Numbered from the stretch's first letter, positions 1 to 11,350 are shown. The stretch: 64,000 nt of DNA from Conus ventricosus (GCA_018398815.1 CM031603.1:138641-202640), one strand, 5' to 3'. The notes: generated from the sequence alone by a model not told the origin. Numbers and translations: made by a program.

Positions 1-689
1 TCGAATTCTGTGGCCCTTCATGCCCAGCTCTAATGGTGAGCTTAGTTTCAATGTCCTCTCCACGTCTGTGGCCTTGGTTGGTTCCATCGGGTCACAGGTA
101 TTGGCGAATCCATATGGGCTGTCGTTGGATGGATTGGGTGGTGCCCTCCTGAGGGAGAGCTCATTCACGCCGGCTCCGCGACTAAGCGAGTATTGTCATC
201 AGTAGGAGGCTTAGTAGGACTAGGTGGTGTCCTTTGATGTTGGATCAGAACAGGAGCCACTGAAGACCACCGAAGTGACTGGGCAGCAGTGCAGTGTCTC
301 CTCCGGTGGGTTGCCTCTTGACGACTTGACATTGACTGCTCCCTGTGGACTGCAGGTGCTGTCAGCGTGGCGGACTGACCGGCTGTGGTTGTGGACTGGG
401 TGTCGGAATGGGCAGTGTGGGTGCACTGCCACTGAGGTGGCACAGAAGTTGGGACTAGCAAAAAAAAAAACAAAGAAAAAAAAAACAAACAACCTAGCAT
501 GTTCCTGGAGTACAGTAAAGACCTAGTAGGCCACTCCTTCACTTAAGTGAAGTTGTTGTCAGTACAACTATGAGTTTTATTTGATAAGAAGCTGGTTTCA
601 GTCAGTCAGTCAGGGGAATCAGACAGCAGGCTTTCAGAATGACACTGACAGCATCTGTGTGTGCATTCCAGCTGACGCTGAGATGGTGC

Positions 690-1270
690 CCATGTTCATC
701 ACTGACAACACAGTGTCCAGGATGCGGCCATGCAGGTGGAGATCATGGTGCAAAGGCTGCTGACTCCTGCGCAGGAGCAGAAACAGCACTGACACAGTTT
801 CCCTGATGGAGGGCCGTGTCCCAGCCCTCCTCTCATTCTGAAAATCAGTGTGGACTTGGTCGTGCTCAGATGCTGTGTTATGTAGACTACAGTGTCGTCA
901 GCAGACAGCCCTATGGGGGAGGTCATTTTTTCCTACGTATCACTGATGCAGATGAGGAGCGGTCAAGGTCCAGCGCTGATCCCTGTGGCACACCTGACCG
1001 TAGTCTGACCCGCTTCTTCGTCTTCCACTGGTTGCTGTATGTCTGACTAAAAGCCACAATTCCCTTGATGGACTTCACCCCTGAAGCTATCGTGATGAAG
1101 CTTATGTAGGAAGGGGCTGCAACTCATTAACTGTCAGTATCAAATGCCTTGGCAAAATCCATGATAAGAATACTGTGTGGCTGCTTTCCTTTGTACTATC
1201 TATCAGCTTATCAGCGAGTTCCAATGTTGTCTTTAGAAGGAACACTGTTTTCTGAAACTGTTCTGCTGGG
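690..1270 (-). mobile_element. Decayed LINE reverse-transcriptase fragment (CR1/Jockey-like), copy A
   Basis: On the minus strand the sequence still reads as RT core in the correct order: LIMDFAKAFD (motif A, ~1138-1170), RSGVPQGSAL (motif B, ~975-1010) and LSADDTVVYI (motif C, ~878-910). A GFRK-like stretch lies upstream near 1240. Frames change between these blocks and stops intervene, so it is a dead fragment. The 28-bp minisatellite begins immediately at its upstream edge. It is duplicated at 25960-26535. Confidence 0.8.
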
Positions 1271-1280
1271 TGGAGGATGC

Positions 1281-4200
1281 TGTTCTGCTGTCACAGTGCT
1301 GACACTGATGTACTGCTGTCATAGCGCTGACACTGATGTACTGCTGTCACAGTGCTGACACTGATGTACTGCTGTCACAGTGCTGACACTGATGTACTGC
1401 TGTCACAGCGCTGACACTGATGTACTGCTGTCATAGCGCTGACACTGATGTAGTGCTGTCAAAGTGCTGACACTGATGTACTGCTGTCATAGTGCTGACA
1501 CTGATGTACTGCTGTCACAGCGCTGACACTGATGTAGTGCTGTCACAGCGCTGACACTGATGTACTGCTGTCATAGTGCTGACCACTGAATGTACTGCTG
1601 TCATAGTGCTGACACTTATGTACTGCTGTCACAGTGCTGACACTGTACTGCTGTCATAGCGCTGACAACACCGATGTACTGCTGTCACAGTGCTGACACT
1701 GATGTACTGCTGTCACAGTGCTGACACTGATGTACTGTTGTCATAGTGCTGACACTGATGTACTGCTGTCACAGTGCTGACACTGATGTACTGCTGTCAC
1801 AGTGTTGACACTGATGTACTGCTGTCACAGCGCTGACACTGATGTCATAGTGCTGACACTGATGTACTGCTGTCATAGCGCTGACACTGATGTACTGCTT
1901 TCATAGTGCTGACACTGATGTACTGCTGTCACAGTGCTGACACTGATGTACTGCTGTCACAGTGCTGACACTGATGTACTGCTGTCACAGCGCTGACACT
2001 GATGTACTGGCTGTCATAGCGCTGACACTGATGTAGTGCTGTCAAAGTGCGCCACTGAGTACGCTGTCATAGGCTGCACTAAAGTACTGCTGTCACAGCG
2101 CTGACACTGATGTATGCTGTCACAGCGCTGACACTGATGTACTGCTGTCATAGTGTTTGACACTGATGTACTGCTGTCATAGTGCTGACCTTATGTACTG
2201 CTGTCACCGTGCTGACACTGTTAAACTGCTGTCATAGCGCTGAAAACGATGTGTACGTGGCTGCACTGATGTACTGCTGCACATGCTGACACTGATGTAC
2301 TGTTGTCATAGTGCTGACACTGATGTACTCGTCACAGTGCTGACACTGATGTACGCTGCACAGTGTTGACACTGATGTACGCTGTCACAGCGCTGACACT
2401 GATGTAAGTGCTGACACCTGATGTATGCTGCAAGGCTGACCTGATGTACTGCTTTCATAGTGCTGACACGATGTACTGCTGTCATAGCGCTGACACTGAT
2501 GTACTGCTGTCATAGCGCTGACACAAAAGGTACTACTGTCACAGCGCTGACACGATGTACTCGGTCATAGCGCTGACACTGATGTACTACTGTCATAGTG
2601 CTGACACGAGAAACTGCTGTCATAGTGCTGACACTGATGTACTGTTGTCATAGCGCTGACACTGATGCACTGTTGTCATAGCGCTGACACTGATGTACTC
2701 TTGTCAAGCGCTGACACTGATGACTGCTGTCACGTGCTGACACTGATGTACTGCTGTCAAGTGCTGACACTGATGTACTGCTGTCATAGTGCTGACACTG
2801 ATGTACTGTTCTGTCATAGCGCTGACACTGATGTACTGCTTGTCACAGCGTTGACACTGATGTACTGCTGTCATAGCGCTGACATTGATGTACTGCTGTT
2901 ATAGCGCTGACACTGATGTACTGCTGTTATAGCGCTGACACTGATGTACTGCTGTTATAGCGCTGACACTGATGTACTGCGTCAAGCGCTGACACTGATG
3001 TACTGCTGTCATAGTGCTGACACTGATGTACTGCTGTCACTGTGCTGACATGATGTACTTGTCACAGTGTGCCATAGTGCGTGACACTGATGTACGCGTC
3101 ATAGTGCTGACACTGATGTACTGCTGTCATAGTGCTGACACTGATGTACTGCTGTCACAGTGCTGACACTGATTACTGCTGTCACAGTGCTGACACTGAT
3201 GTACTGCTGTCACAGCGCTGACACTGATGTACTGCTGTCATAGTGCTGACACTGATGTACTGTGTCATAGTCTGACACTGTACTGCGCACAGTGCTGACA
3301 CTGTACTGCTGTCAAAAGCGCTGACACCGATGTACTGCTGTCACAGTGCTGACACTGATGTACTGCTGTCACAGTGCTGACACTGATGTACTGTTGTCAT
3401 AGTGCTGACACTGATGTACTGCTGTCACAGTGCTGACACTGATGTACTGCTGTCACAGTGTTGACACTGATGTACTGCTGTCACAGCGCTGACACTGATG
3501 TCATAGTGCTGACACTGATGTACTGCTGTCATAGCGCTGACACTGATGTACTGCTTTCATAGTGCTGACACTGATGTACTGCTGTCATAGTGTTGACACT
3601 GATGTACTGCTGTCATAGCGCTGACACTGATGTACTGCTGTCACAGCGCTGACACTGATGTACTGCTGTCATAGCGCTGACACTGATGTACTACTGTCAT
3701 AGTGCTGACACTGATGTACTGCTGTCATAGTGCTGACACTGATGTACTGCTGTCACAGTGCTGACACTGATGTACTGCTGTCACAGTGCTGACACTGATG
3801 TACTGCTGTCATAGTGCTGACACTGATGTACTGCTGTCATAGTGCTGACACTGATGTACTGTTGTCACTGCGCTGACACTGATGTACTGCTGTCACAGTG
3901 CTGACACTGATGTACTGTTGTCATAGCGCTGACACTGATGTACTGTTGTCATAGCGCTGACACTGATGTACTGCTGTCACAGTGCTGACACTGATGTACT
4001 GCTGTCACAGCGCTGACACTGATGTAGTGTTGTCACAGTGCTGACACTGATGTACTGCTGTCATACTGCTGACACTGATGTACTGCTGTCACAGTGCTGA
4101 CACTGATGTACTGCTGTCATAGCGCTGACACTGATGTACTGCTGTCACAGTGCTGACACTGATGTACTGCTGTCACAGCGCTGACACTGATGTACTGTTG

Positions 4201-4302
4201 TCATAGTGCTGACACTGATGTACTGCTGTCACAGTGCTGACACTGATGAAACTGTTGTCACAGCGCTGACACTGATGTACTGCTGTCACAGTGCTGACAC
4301 TG
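1281..4302. repeat. 28-bp minisatellite, ~105 copies (copy A)
   Basis: Tandem 28-bp units containing CTGCTGTCACAGTGCTGACA followed by CTGATGTA. The main polymorphisms are CACAG/CATAG and GTGC/GCGC. In the GCGC form each unit contains a near-palindrome, TGTCATAGCGCTGACA. Between about 2040 and 2720 many units carry single-base losses, unlike the clean units on either side, which looks like unpolished long-read sequence. ORFs here are repeat artefacts. Confidence 0.95.
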
Positions 4303-4503
4303 ATGTAGTGTGATGAAGGAGCTGACAGTGATGTAGTGTGATGAAGGAGCTGACAGTGATGTAGTGTGATGAAGGAGCTGACAGTGATGTAGTGTGATGA
4401 AGGAGCTGACAGTGATGTAGTGTGATGAAGGAGCTGACAGTGATGTAGTGTGATGAAGGAGCTGACACTGATGTAGTGTGATGAAGGACTGATACTGATG
4501 TAG
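4303..4503. repeat. Variant 28-bp minisatellite, ~7 copies (copy A)
   Basis: Units begin GATGTAGTGTGATGAAGGAG and continue CTGACAGT. The period is the same 28 bp as the preceding array and both share a CTGACA(C/G)TGATGTA portion, so this is a sublineage in which the other half of the unit was replaced. Confidence 0.9.
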
Positions 4504-5330
4504 TGCAGCGGTCTGCATGCACTGCAGGTCAGCGAGACAGGCCTGGAGTGGGCAGGGTCATAGTGTTGTCTCCCCTTTCTTATAGACAGGTGTGAGGAGT
4601 CTGATGGAAAGAGGGGCGAGGATGACTGGTAAATGATGGGCAGCTTCATGACATGCCCAAGTTCTGTTGAAACTCTACCATGGATACTCTTAGGACCACT
4701 GGTGTGATGGGAAGAGGGGAGGGGTTTGGTTCAAAGTTCTGTTAAAACTCTGCCATGGATACTCTTAGGACCACTTGTGTGATGGGAAGAGGGGAGGGGG
4801 TTTGGTTCCATTAAAGCGCTAGTATTGATACTGCCAGGACCACAAATGCATGTGGAACAGATGTGGTGATGTGTGTGGCCAGACGGAGAGAAACAAGGCC
4901 AAGATAACAATGGTTGAACTGTGACCCTGTCTCTGAGGCAGAACGGCGGGAGCCATGGTCAGCCGGCGGAAGGTCATAGGTCATAGGTCTGTCCCTTCAC
5001 AGGCAGTATATGTGGAATTAAACAAGAAAATCCCAGTCTGAGATGTTGAATATGCGGTGCTCTGAAACAGAGCATTGAAAGAACACAGTTGACTTCAGTC
5101 CGCTCTTGAATCATTTTGTGAAGTAGTCTGAAGAAGAATATTTGTCATAGCACTCTTGAGTTTGACTCGTTTATGGAATCATCTGTCCAGTGTTTCCTCA
5201 GGTTTCCTGACCAACATTCAAGCTGTCCCTGCTCCCAAGGTCTGGTTCAACAACTTTGTTGCTACAGACAGGGGTGTATCATGAACAGGATGATCACTGG
5301 AGACAGATTGTGTGTTGCCTTGTTTGCCAT
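4504..5330. other. Mostly unique DNA with a twice-repeated ~85-bp block
   Basis: Two ~85-bp copies of a block containing CCATGGATACTCTTAGGACC lie at about 4659-4825; the partner copy has four at about 29218-29505. The rest is single-copy within each duplicate. Around 5200-5270 a splice-acceptor-like TTTCCTCAG is followed by an open stretch reading LTNIQAVPAPKVWFNNF, which I could not assign to any gene. Confidence 0.6.
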
Positions 5331-5637
5331 CTGCCTCAGGGAATGATGGTGACTGCATACTGCAGTGCTGTACTAGCATTAGACAACTGACTGTGTTGCA
5401 GGTGCCGGGTGTCATCAAGCAGAAATGTCTTCGGGAGTGGTAGTGACTGCAACATCGCAATACTAGCATAAGAGAACTGACTGTGTTGCAGGTGCCGGGT
5501 GGTCATCAAGCAGAAATGTCTTCGGGAGTGGTAGTGACTGCAACATCGCAATACTAGCATAAGAGAACTGACTGTGTTGCAGGTGCCGGGCGGACATCAA
5601 TTCGCAGCAATATCCACCTCTCAGGATAATGGAACTG
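5331..5637 (+). repeat. Three glutaredoxin-type decoy acceptor units (copy A)
   Basis: About 91-bp units, each containing GTTGCAGGTGCCGGG, i.e. an AG acceptor followed by sequence resembling the start of glutaredoxin exon 2. They match 30034-30325. The array is cut off by the assembly gap. Confidence 0.85.
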
Positions 5638-6637
5638 NNNNNNNNNNNNNNNNNNNNNNNNNNNNNNNNNNNNNNNNNNNNNNNNNNNNNNNNNNNNNNN
5701 NNNNNNNNNNNNNNNNNNNNNNNNNNNNNNNNNNNNNNNNNNNNNNNNNNNNNNNNNNNNNNNNNNNNNNNNNNNNNNNNNNNNNNNNNNNNNNNNNNNN
5801 NNNNNNNNNNNNNNNNNNNNNNNNNNNNNNNNNNNNNNNNNNNNNNNNNNNNNNNNNNNNNNNNNNNNNNNNNNNNNNNNNNNNNNNNNNNNNNNNNNNN
5901 NNNNNNNNNNNNNNNNNNNNNNNNNNNNNNNNNNNNNNNNNNNNNNNNNNNNNNNNNNNNNNNNNNNNNNNNNNNNNNNNNNNNNNNNNNNNNNNNNNNN
6001 NNNNNNNNNNNNNNNNNNNNNNNNNNNNNNNNNNNNNNNNNNNNNNNNNNNNNNNNNNNNNNNNNNNNNNNNNNNNNNNNNNNNNNNNNNNNNNNNNNNN
6101 NNNNNNNNNNNNNNNNNNNNNNNNNNNNNNNNNNNNNNNNNNNNNNNNNNNNNNNNNNNNNNNNNNNNNNNNNNNNNNNNNNNNNNNNNNNNNNNNNNNN
6201 NNNNNNNNNNNNNNNNNNNNNNNNNNNNNNNNNNNNNNNNNNNNNNNNNNNNNNNNNNNNNNNNNNNNNNNNNNNNNNNNNNNNNNNNNNNNNNNNNNNN
6301 NNNNNNNNNNNNNNNNNNNNNNNNNNNNNNNNNNNNNNNNNNNNNNNNNNNNNNNNNNNNNNNNNNNNNNNNNNNNNNNNNNNNNNNNNNNNNNNNNNNN
6401 NNNNNNNNNNNNNNNNNNNNNNNNNNNNNNNNNNNNNNNNNNNNNNNNNNNNNNNNNNNNNNNNNNNNNNNNNNNNNNNNNNNNNNNNNNNNNNNNNNNN
6501 NNNNNNNNNNNNNNNNNNNNNNNNNNNNNNNNNNNNNNNNNNNNNNNNNNNNNNNNNNNNNNNNNNNNNNNNNNNNNNNNNNNNNNNNNNNNNNNNNNNN
6601 NNNNNNNNNNNNNNNNNNNNNNNNNNNNNNNNNNNNN
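5638..6637. other. Assembly gap, 1000 N
   Basis: Exactly 1000 N, a conventional scaffold gap of unknown true size. ORFs reported across it are meaningless. Confidence 1.
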
Positions 6638-7275
6638 TACCATGAAAAGTATCTGTCAGAAAAGATGTCCTGAACTGTATCCTCAGCAGTATCTGTACGA
6701 AAAGTCATCTGTATCATGATCAGTATGTGTGGGAAAAGACGTTCATTCTGATCTATATCATGACCAGTATCTGTAGGAAAAAAGCATTCACACTGATATT
6801 TATCATGAACAGTTTGTGAAGGAAAGGACGTTCATTCTTATCTGAATCTTGACCAGTCCCACAAAGGACTGCCACAGACGTTCAAACATTGAGCTTACCA
6901 AGCAGTTCCACAAAGGACTGCCACAGACGTTCAAACATTGAGCTTACCAAGCAGTTCTCCATGGCTCATACACTGAGCTTACCAAGCAGTTCTCCATGGC
7001 TCATACATTGAGCTTACCAAGCAGTTCTCCATGGCTCATACATTGAGCTTACCAAGCAGTTCTCCATGGCTCATACAAAAACCTGGCCCTCAGTACTAGC
7101 AAAGACAACACAGACATCCCTTACCTGGCCCTCAGTACTAGCAAAGACAACACAGACATCCCTTACCTGGCCTGCAGTACTAGCAAAGACAACACAGACA
7201 TCCCTAACCTGGCCCTCAGTACTAGCAAAGACAACACAGACATCCCTTGTCATCATTATAAGAAAGATAATTTGA
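6638..7275. repeat. Three adjacent short tandem arrays
   Basis: About 6640-6850 has four diverged ~55-bp units (core GGAAAAGACGTTCATTCT). About 6853-7075 has two 49-bp units then four 35-bp units built on TTGAGCTTACCAAGCAGTTC. About 7076-7250 has four 42-bp units containing CAGTACTAGCAAAGACAACA. No gene is seen. Confidence 0.9.
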
Positions 7276-7361
7276 CTGCTTAAATTCTAAACCAGCTCCA
7301 TGCGCTGACAAACATATAGAACACTCCCTTCCCTTCCCTCGCCATTACTCTGCCCCTATCC

Positions 7362-8133
7362 CCCTCCTGTAACACACACACCACACACATTTCTGTAACA
7401 CACACACACACACTCCTGTAACACACACACACACACACACACACACATTTCTGTAACACACACACACACACACATTTCTGTAACACACACACACACACAC
7501 TCCTGTAACACACACACACACACACACACCTCCTGTAACACACACACACACTCCTGTAACACACACACACACACACACACACACTCCTATAACACACACA
7601 CACACACACACTCCTATAACACACACACACTCCTATAACACACACACTCTCCTATAACACACACACACTCCTATAACACACACACTCTCCTATAACACAC
7701 ACACACTCACACTCCTATAACACACACACACACTCCTATAACACACACACTCTCCTATAACACACACACACTCCTATAACACACACACTCTCCTATAACA
7801 CACACACACTCACATTCCTATAACACACACACACTCCTATAACACACACACTCTCCTATAACACACACACACTCACACTCCTATAACACACACACACTCC
7901 TATAACACACACGCTCTCCTATAACACACACACACTCACACTCCTATAACACACACACACTCCTATAACACACACACACTCCTATACACACACACACTCC
8001 TATAACACACACACACACACACTCCTCTAACACACACACACACACCCCTATAACACACACACACTCACACTCCTGTAACACACACACACTCCTATAACAC
8101 ACACACACTCCTATAACACACACACACACTCCT

Positions 8134-8198
<65 letters not shown>

Positions 8199-8235
8199 CT
8201 ATAACACACACACACACAGACACACACACACTCCT

Positions 8236-8288
<53 letters not shown>

Positions 8289-8336
8289 CTATAACACACA
8301 CACTCCTATAACACACACACACACACACACACTCCT

Positions 8337-8371
<35 letters not shown>

Positions 8372-8483
8372 CTATAACACACACACTCCTATAACCACAC
8401 ACACACACCACACACACACACACTCCTATAACACACACACACACACACTCACACTCCCATAACACACACACACACACACTCCT

Positions 8484-8532
<49 letters not shown>

Positions 8533-8542
8533 CTATAACACA

Positions 8543-8601
<59 letters not shown>

Positions 8602-8626
8602 ATAACACACACACACACACACTCCT

Positions 8627-8691
<65 letters not shown>

Positions 8692-8790
8692 CTATAACAC
8701 ACACACACACACACACACACACTCCTATAACGCACACACCACACACACACAGTCATGTACACAAATGCACCCATACAAAAAAAAACCAAC

Positions 8791-8844
<54 letters not shown>

Positions 8845-8937
8845 CATGTACACAAATGCACCCATACACACACACACAAACACACACACACCACACACAC
8901 ACACAAGCACACACACACAAGCACATACACATAAACA

Positions 8938-8991
<54 letters not shown>

Positions 8992-8992
8992 G
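7362..8992. repeat. Compound (AC)n array with TCCTATA interruptions
   Basis: About 1.6 kb of ACACAC tracts interrupted at irregular spacing by TCCTATA or TCCTGTA. The interruptions form higher-order units of about 20-40 bp, so this is a microsatellite grading into a minisatellite. Cys/Val and Thr/His ORFs are artefacts. Confidence 0.95.
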
Positions 8993-9288
8993 AAGTACTC
9001 AAATGCATGCATGCACAAATACACACATACCACATTTTATGTTTGTCTACAATACTGGACTTTTGAATATTAAAGGTCTACTTTAGTAGAGATTTTCAAT
9101 AATTTGTTAAAAACAGGTCTACACGTCATATAACTACAGTATGGTATTCATTTTTCACCAAAAAAAAAATCGCAGGAAGAATTTAATAGATAAAAAAAGA
9201 CTTTTGCACACCTGTTCAAACCCTGCGCAGTAGACTGAAAACCGGGACGTCACTTGATGGTGTGGTCGTCAGCCGCTACCCACACAAC

Positions 9289-9645
9289 ATGGCAACGCCA
9301 AGTGAAATCAACACGAGTTGCGATCCCCCACAGCCTAAAAAGTCACGAGGGGGTGGCAGATATTGTGCTGTAGGCGAGTGCAGCAGCTCAGCAGGAGACG
9401 GATATTCTTTGCACACATTTCCATCTGATCCAGATACTCGAAAGAAGTGGATTCAGTTCGTGCAAACATGCTGGGCCTCTAAGTTCTTTTTACCACGTCA
9501 GTTCCAGCTGGACCATGGAAACAAGCTATTCCGACAATTGCCGAGCCCATTCGAGTGGACACGAAGTCGGCTGATCCCGATCAAAAACTTCGTCTGCATT
9601 GTGTGCGTATACTTTGAAGGCAGAGTGGTGAGCTCGTACAGATGA
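9289..9645 (+). CDS. Partial THAP zinc-finger protein of a transposon
   Basis: A 118-codon ORF starting MATPSEINTSC; this ATG is preferred over an upstream in-frame GTG. The N-terminal half of a THAP domain is clear at residues ~26-57: RYCAVGEC (C-x4-C), then SLHTFPSD and the family-typical KKWIQFV. THAP domains are C2CH DNA-binding fingers used by P, Harbinger and related transposases to recognise element ends. The second half is degraded: the expected C-x2-H pair near CIVCVYFEG reads C-x2-C/Y. The segment FFLPRQFQL lies in the internal inverted repeat, suggesting rearrangement inside the domain. No catalytic domain follows. The product is probably non-functional. Confidence 0.6.
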   Translation: MATPSEINTSCDPPQPKKSRGGGRYCAVGECSSSAGDGYSLHTFPSDPDTRKKWIQFVQTCWASKFFLPRQFQLDHGNKLFRQLPSPFEWTRSRLIPIKNFVCIVCVYFEGRVVSSYR

Positions 9646-10146
9646 GTACGATAGTCACACGTTTATTCTGTCCTTACCTATGGATAGATCACACTTGTTT
9701 AATTGAATGAACGTGTTAAGGATGGAAAAGATGGTGAAGAATAGCCACAGCTAACAAAATAAAAGGTGATACATTCTATCTAAGGGTAAGTGTTTACCCA
9801 ATTTTATTGAGGACCGACAAAGTGAGAAGCGAATTTCACATTCAGACCTTTTGAGTTCAAATATTGCAGCAAATATCCCTCAGACTGAAGGAGTACTCTC
9901 TTTCATCACAGAATACTTCATCGATGATGCAGAAGAATTAGTTATTGTGAAACTTCTGCAAACTTGAGGAAGGAGAATCTCTGCTCGCCGTCCACGCGTG
10001 ATCGCATCAAGAAGTCAGTCGGTAGCCTCCCTTGAGACTTCGGTAAAGTCTGTACGCCTTTGGAATGCTGTGTTCGGGCGTCCAGCTGGAACTGAATAGC
10101 TCGTTTCCGTGGTCCAGCTGGAACTGACGTGGTAAAAAGAACTTAG
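9479..10146. repeat. Internal 53-bp inverted repeat of the THAP element
   Basis: The arms are 9479-9531 and 10094-10146, about 51/53 identical, with a ~560-bp loop. The minus strand of the right half also starts a short open frame, MATESDSDGS (10275 to 10150), mirroring the MAT start on the left. The element may be a head-to-head rearrangement of two related halves. Confidence 0.8.
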
Positions 10147-10495
10147 CGTTCAAACTGATAAGGTAACATCCCCAGAGTCACATTGGCTGTCGCAATCATA
10201 GTTACTGCTTTTACATGATAAATTTAATTCCAAGTGAGATGTGCAAGAACCATCAGAATCGCTTTCTGTCGCCATCGCTGACACTCATGTGATGTCATAC
10301 CCAAGAGCAGTTAAGCCATGCCAAGATTTACTTGATTACCTCCCGTTTTCTTGATTACATGTGAAAACGCCCACTTTTGCAGATCGATTGTGTGTGATCG
10401 GGAGCAAATCCGATGTTTATTTTACCAATTTATCAAACATTTCATATTTCTGCATAAGCTGACCAATTATCGAAAACCTCTAAAGTAGACCTTTA

Positions 10496-10789
10496 ATGGA
10501 CACTGTGAATAAAACAAAAACAAAAAAACCCCAAAAAACCCTGATTCAAAGCAGGAAAAGTACTGAGTGCCTGACTGCCTGTGGAAGAGAATTCCCAGCT
10601 CTAGGAGCAAGGAAAGAGAAGGAGTGGTCACTGTGGGTTTTGCATTGATCTGTGTGTGGGAATGACTAGAAGCATCGAGTCGGCAGAAGAGCAAAGGGTT
10701 CTTGGAACACTACTGTTTAGAGATATGCCTGCTAAAAAAAATTTTCCACTATAACAATTATAAATCTTACAGAATTCCTTACTATGTTC
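10496..10789. other. Unique DNA between the transposon and SERINC
   Basis: No convincing coding or RNA feature. An A-rich tract lies at 10508-10545. It lies in the intron downstream of SERINC exon 3. Confidence 0.5.
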
Positions 10790-10987
10790 TTTCACAGTTT
10801 AGTGAATGCGCAATATGTTCTGTTGTGGTTTAGTGAATGTGTACTATGCTCTACAGTAGTTTATAAATGTGTACTATGTTTTATGGTGGTTTAGTGGATG
10901 TGTACTATGTTCCGTTGTGGTTTAGTCAATGTGTACTATGCTCTACCGTGGTTTGGTGGATGTGTACAATGTTCTGTCGTGGTTTAC
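10790..10987. repeat. ~33-bp minisatellite abutting the SERINC exon 3 donor
   Basis: Six imperfect units containing GGTTTAGTGAATGTGTAC and a TATGTTCTGT-like part. The last unit runs into GGTTTAC (10981-10987), which on the minus strand is the donor GTAAACC of exon 3, so the array begins at the splice site and extends into the intron. Confidence 0.85.
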
Positions 10988-11166
10988 CCATTCTGGAAGG
11001 AAGCTCTCCAGTGATCGGAGGAAGGAACGCATGGGGTCAGGATCATCATGATGAAGAAGAAAGCCACCAGGCCAACAGACAGGCGGTACACCGCCTCATA
11101 GCCCACCAATCGGCTGCAGTTCTCCCCCGCCAGCAGGCTGACACACGTGCTGTTGAATTCTGGAAT
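10988..11166 (-). CDS. SERINC: Serine incorporator, exon 3 (partial gene)
   Basis: A 179-nt internal exon on the minus strand. It reads IPEFNSTCVSLL, then CSRLVGYEAVYRLSVG, a hydrophobic stretch LVAFFFIMMIL, and SSDHWRASFQNG. The VGYxAVYR block, the following membrane segment and the SFQNG end are hallmarks of the SERINC family (about ten membrane spans; named for serine incorporation into lipids and now viewed as phospholipid scramblases). The acceptor is TTTTCCCAG before ATTCCAG and the donor is GG|GTAAAC. It enters in phase 0, matching exon 2, and leaves after two bases of a Gly codon, as expected before the FWFFK exon. That exon is not found to the left. Arrays derived from or abutting both splice sites flank this exon. 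One residue block after MMIL (TPCVP) is atypical but in frame. Confidence 0.9.
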
Positions 11167-11350
11167 CTGGGAAAACACAAACAAAAACAGCACGTAAGAT
11201 GCTATCATAATCTGGTCTGGGAATCACAAACAAAAAAAGTAAGTCAGATACTATAAATGATTCTGGAATCTGGGGAAATACAAACAAAAAAAGTAAGTCA
11301 GATGCTATCATAATTCTGGAATCTGGGGAAACACAAACAAAGAAGAATAC
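11167..11350 (-). repeat. ~55-bp array duplicating the exon 3 acceptor of SERINC
   Basis: On the minus strand three further copies of the acceptor region precede the real one. Two (AG at 11270-11271 and 11323-11324) contain a pyrimidine tract, CCCCAG and the first ten exon bases ATTCCAGAAT; the third, near 11212-11221, is degenerate. Each unit also carries GCATCTGACTTAC-type intron sequence. These are decoy 3' splice sites made from the exon edge. Confidence 0.85.

Larger units (their letters stand above)
1..5637. repeat. Large duplicated segment, copy A (partner 25267 to ~30325)
   Basis: The sequence from the window start to the 1000-N gap matches 25267 to about 30325 in the same order and orientation: A-rich tract, LINE RT remnant, 28-bp minisatellite, variant 28-bp minisatellite, ~85-bp repeats, a unique stretch and three glutaredoxin-type decoy acceptors. 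Flanking single-copy parts are nearly identical, with only scattered single-base differences. The 28-bp array is about 3.0 kb here and about 2.4 kb in the partner. The last 35 bases before the gap look noisy compared with the partner. Because the partner sits inside the glutaredoxin intron and this copy ends at a gap, it may be an unpurged alternative haplotype or assembly duplicate rather than a biological duplication. Confidence 0.9.
9071..10495 (+). mobile_element. 1.4-kb TIR DNA transposon with THAP ORF (ISL2EU/Harbinger-like, tentative)
   Basis: The left end TAAAGGTCTACTTTAG (9071-9086) is an exact inverted match of the right end (10480-10495), and the match continues imperfectly to about 33 bp. 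Dinucleotide AT flanks both ends (9069-9070 and 10496-10497), consistent with a 2-bp target-site duplication. The 8 bp flanks do not match, which argues against a P element. A THAP-type ORF lies just inside the left end. A second, 53-bp inverted repeat with two mismatches lies inside (9479-9531 against 10094-10146). No DDE transposase domain is visible, so this copy is non-autonomous or deleted. Clade assignment rests only on THAP, TIR and the AT duplication. Confidence 0.75.

Noticed and set aside
1281..4503. CRISPR-like array
   Set aside because: Units are directly contiguous with no unique spacers, and the genome is eukaryotic.
5554..6719. ORFs of 338-387 codons spanning the N gap
   Set aside because: Made of N; not real.
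7280..9035. Cys/Val-rich and Thr/His-rich ORFs
   Set aside because: Direct translation of (AC)n/(TG)n.
9071..10495. P-element assignment based on the THAP domain
   Set aside because: No 8-bp target duplication; flanks support a 2-bp AT duplication instead.
10467..10694. Minus-strand 75-codon ORF as a LINE pol C-terminus
   Set aside because: Only a vague resemblance to the conserved Trp-Asn-x-Leu-Pro block; not supportable.
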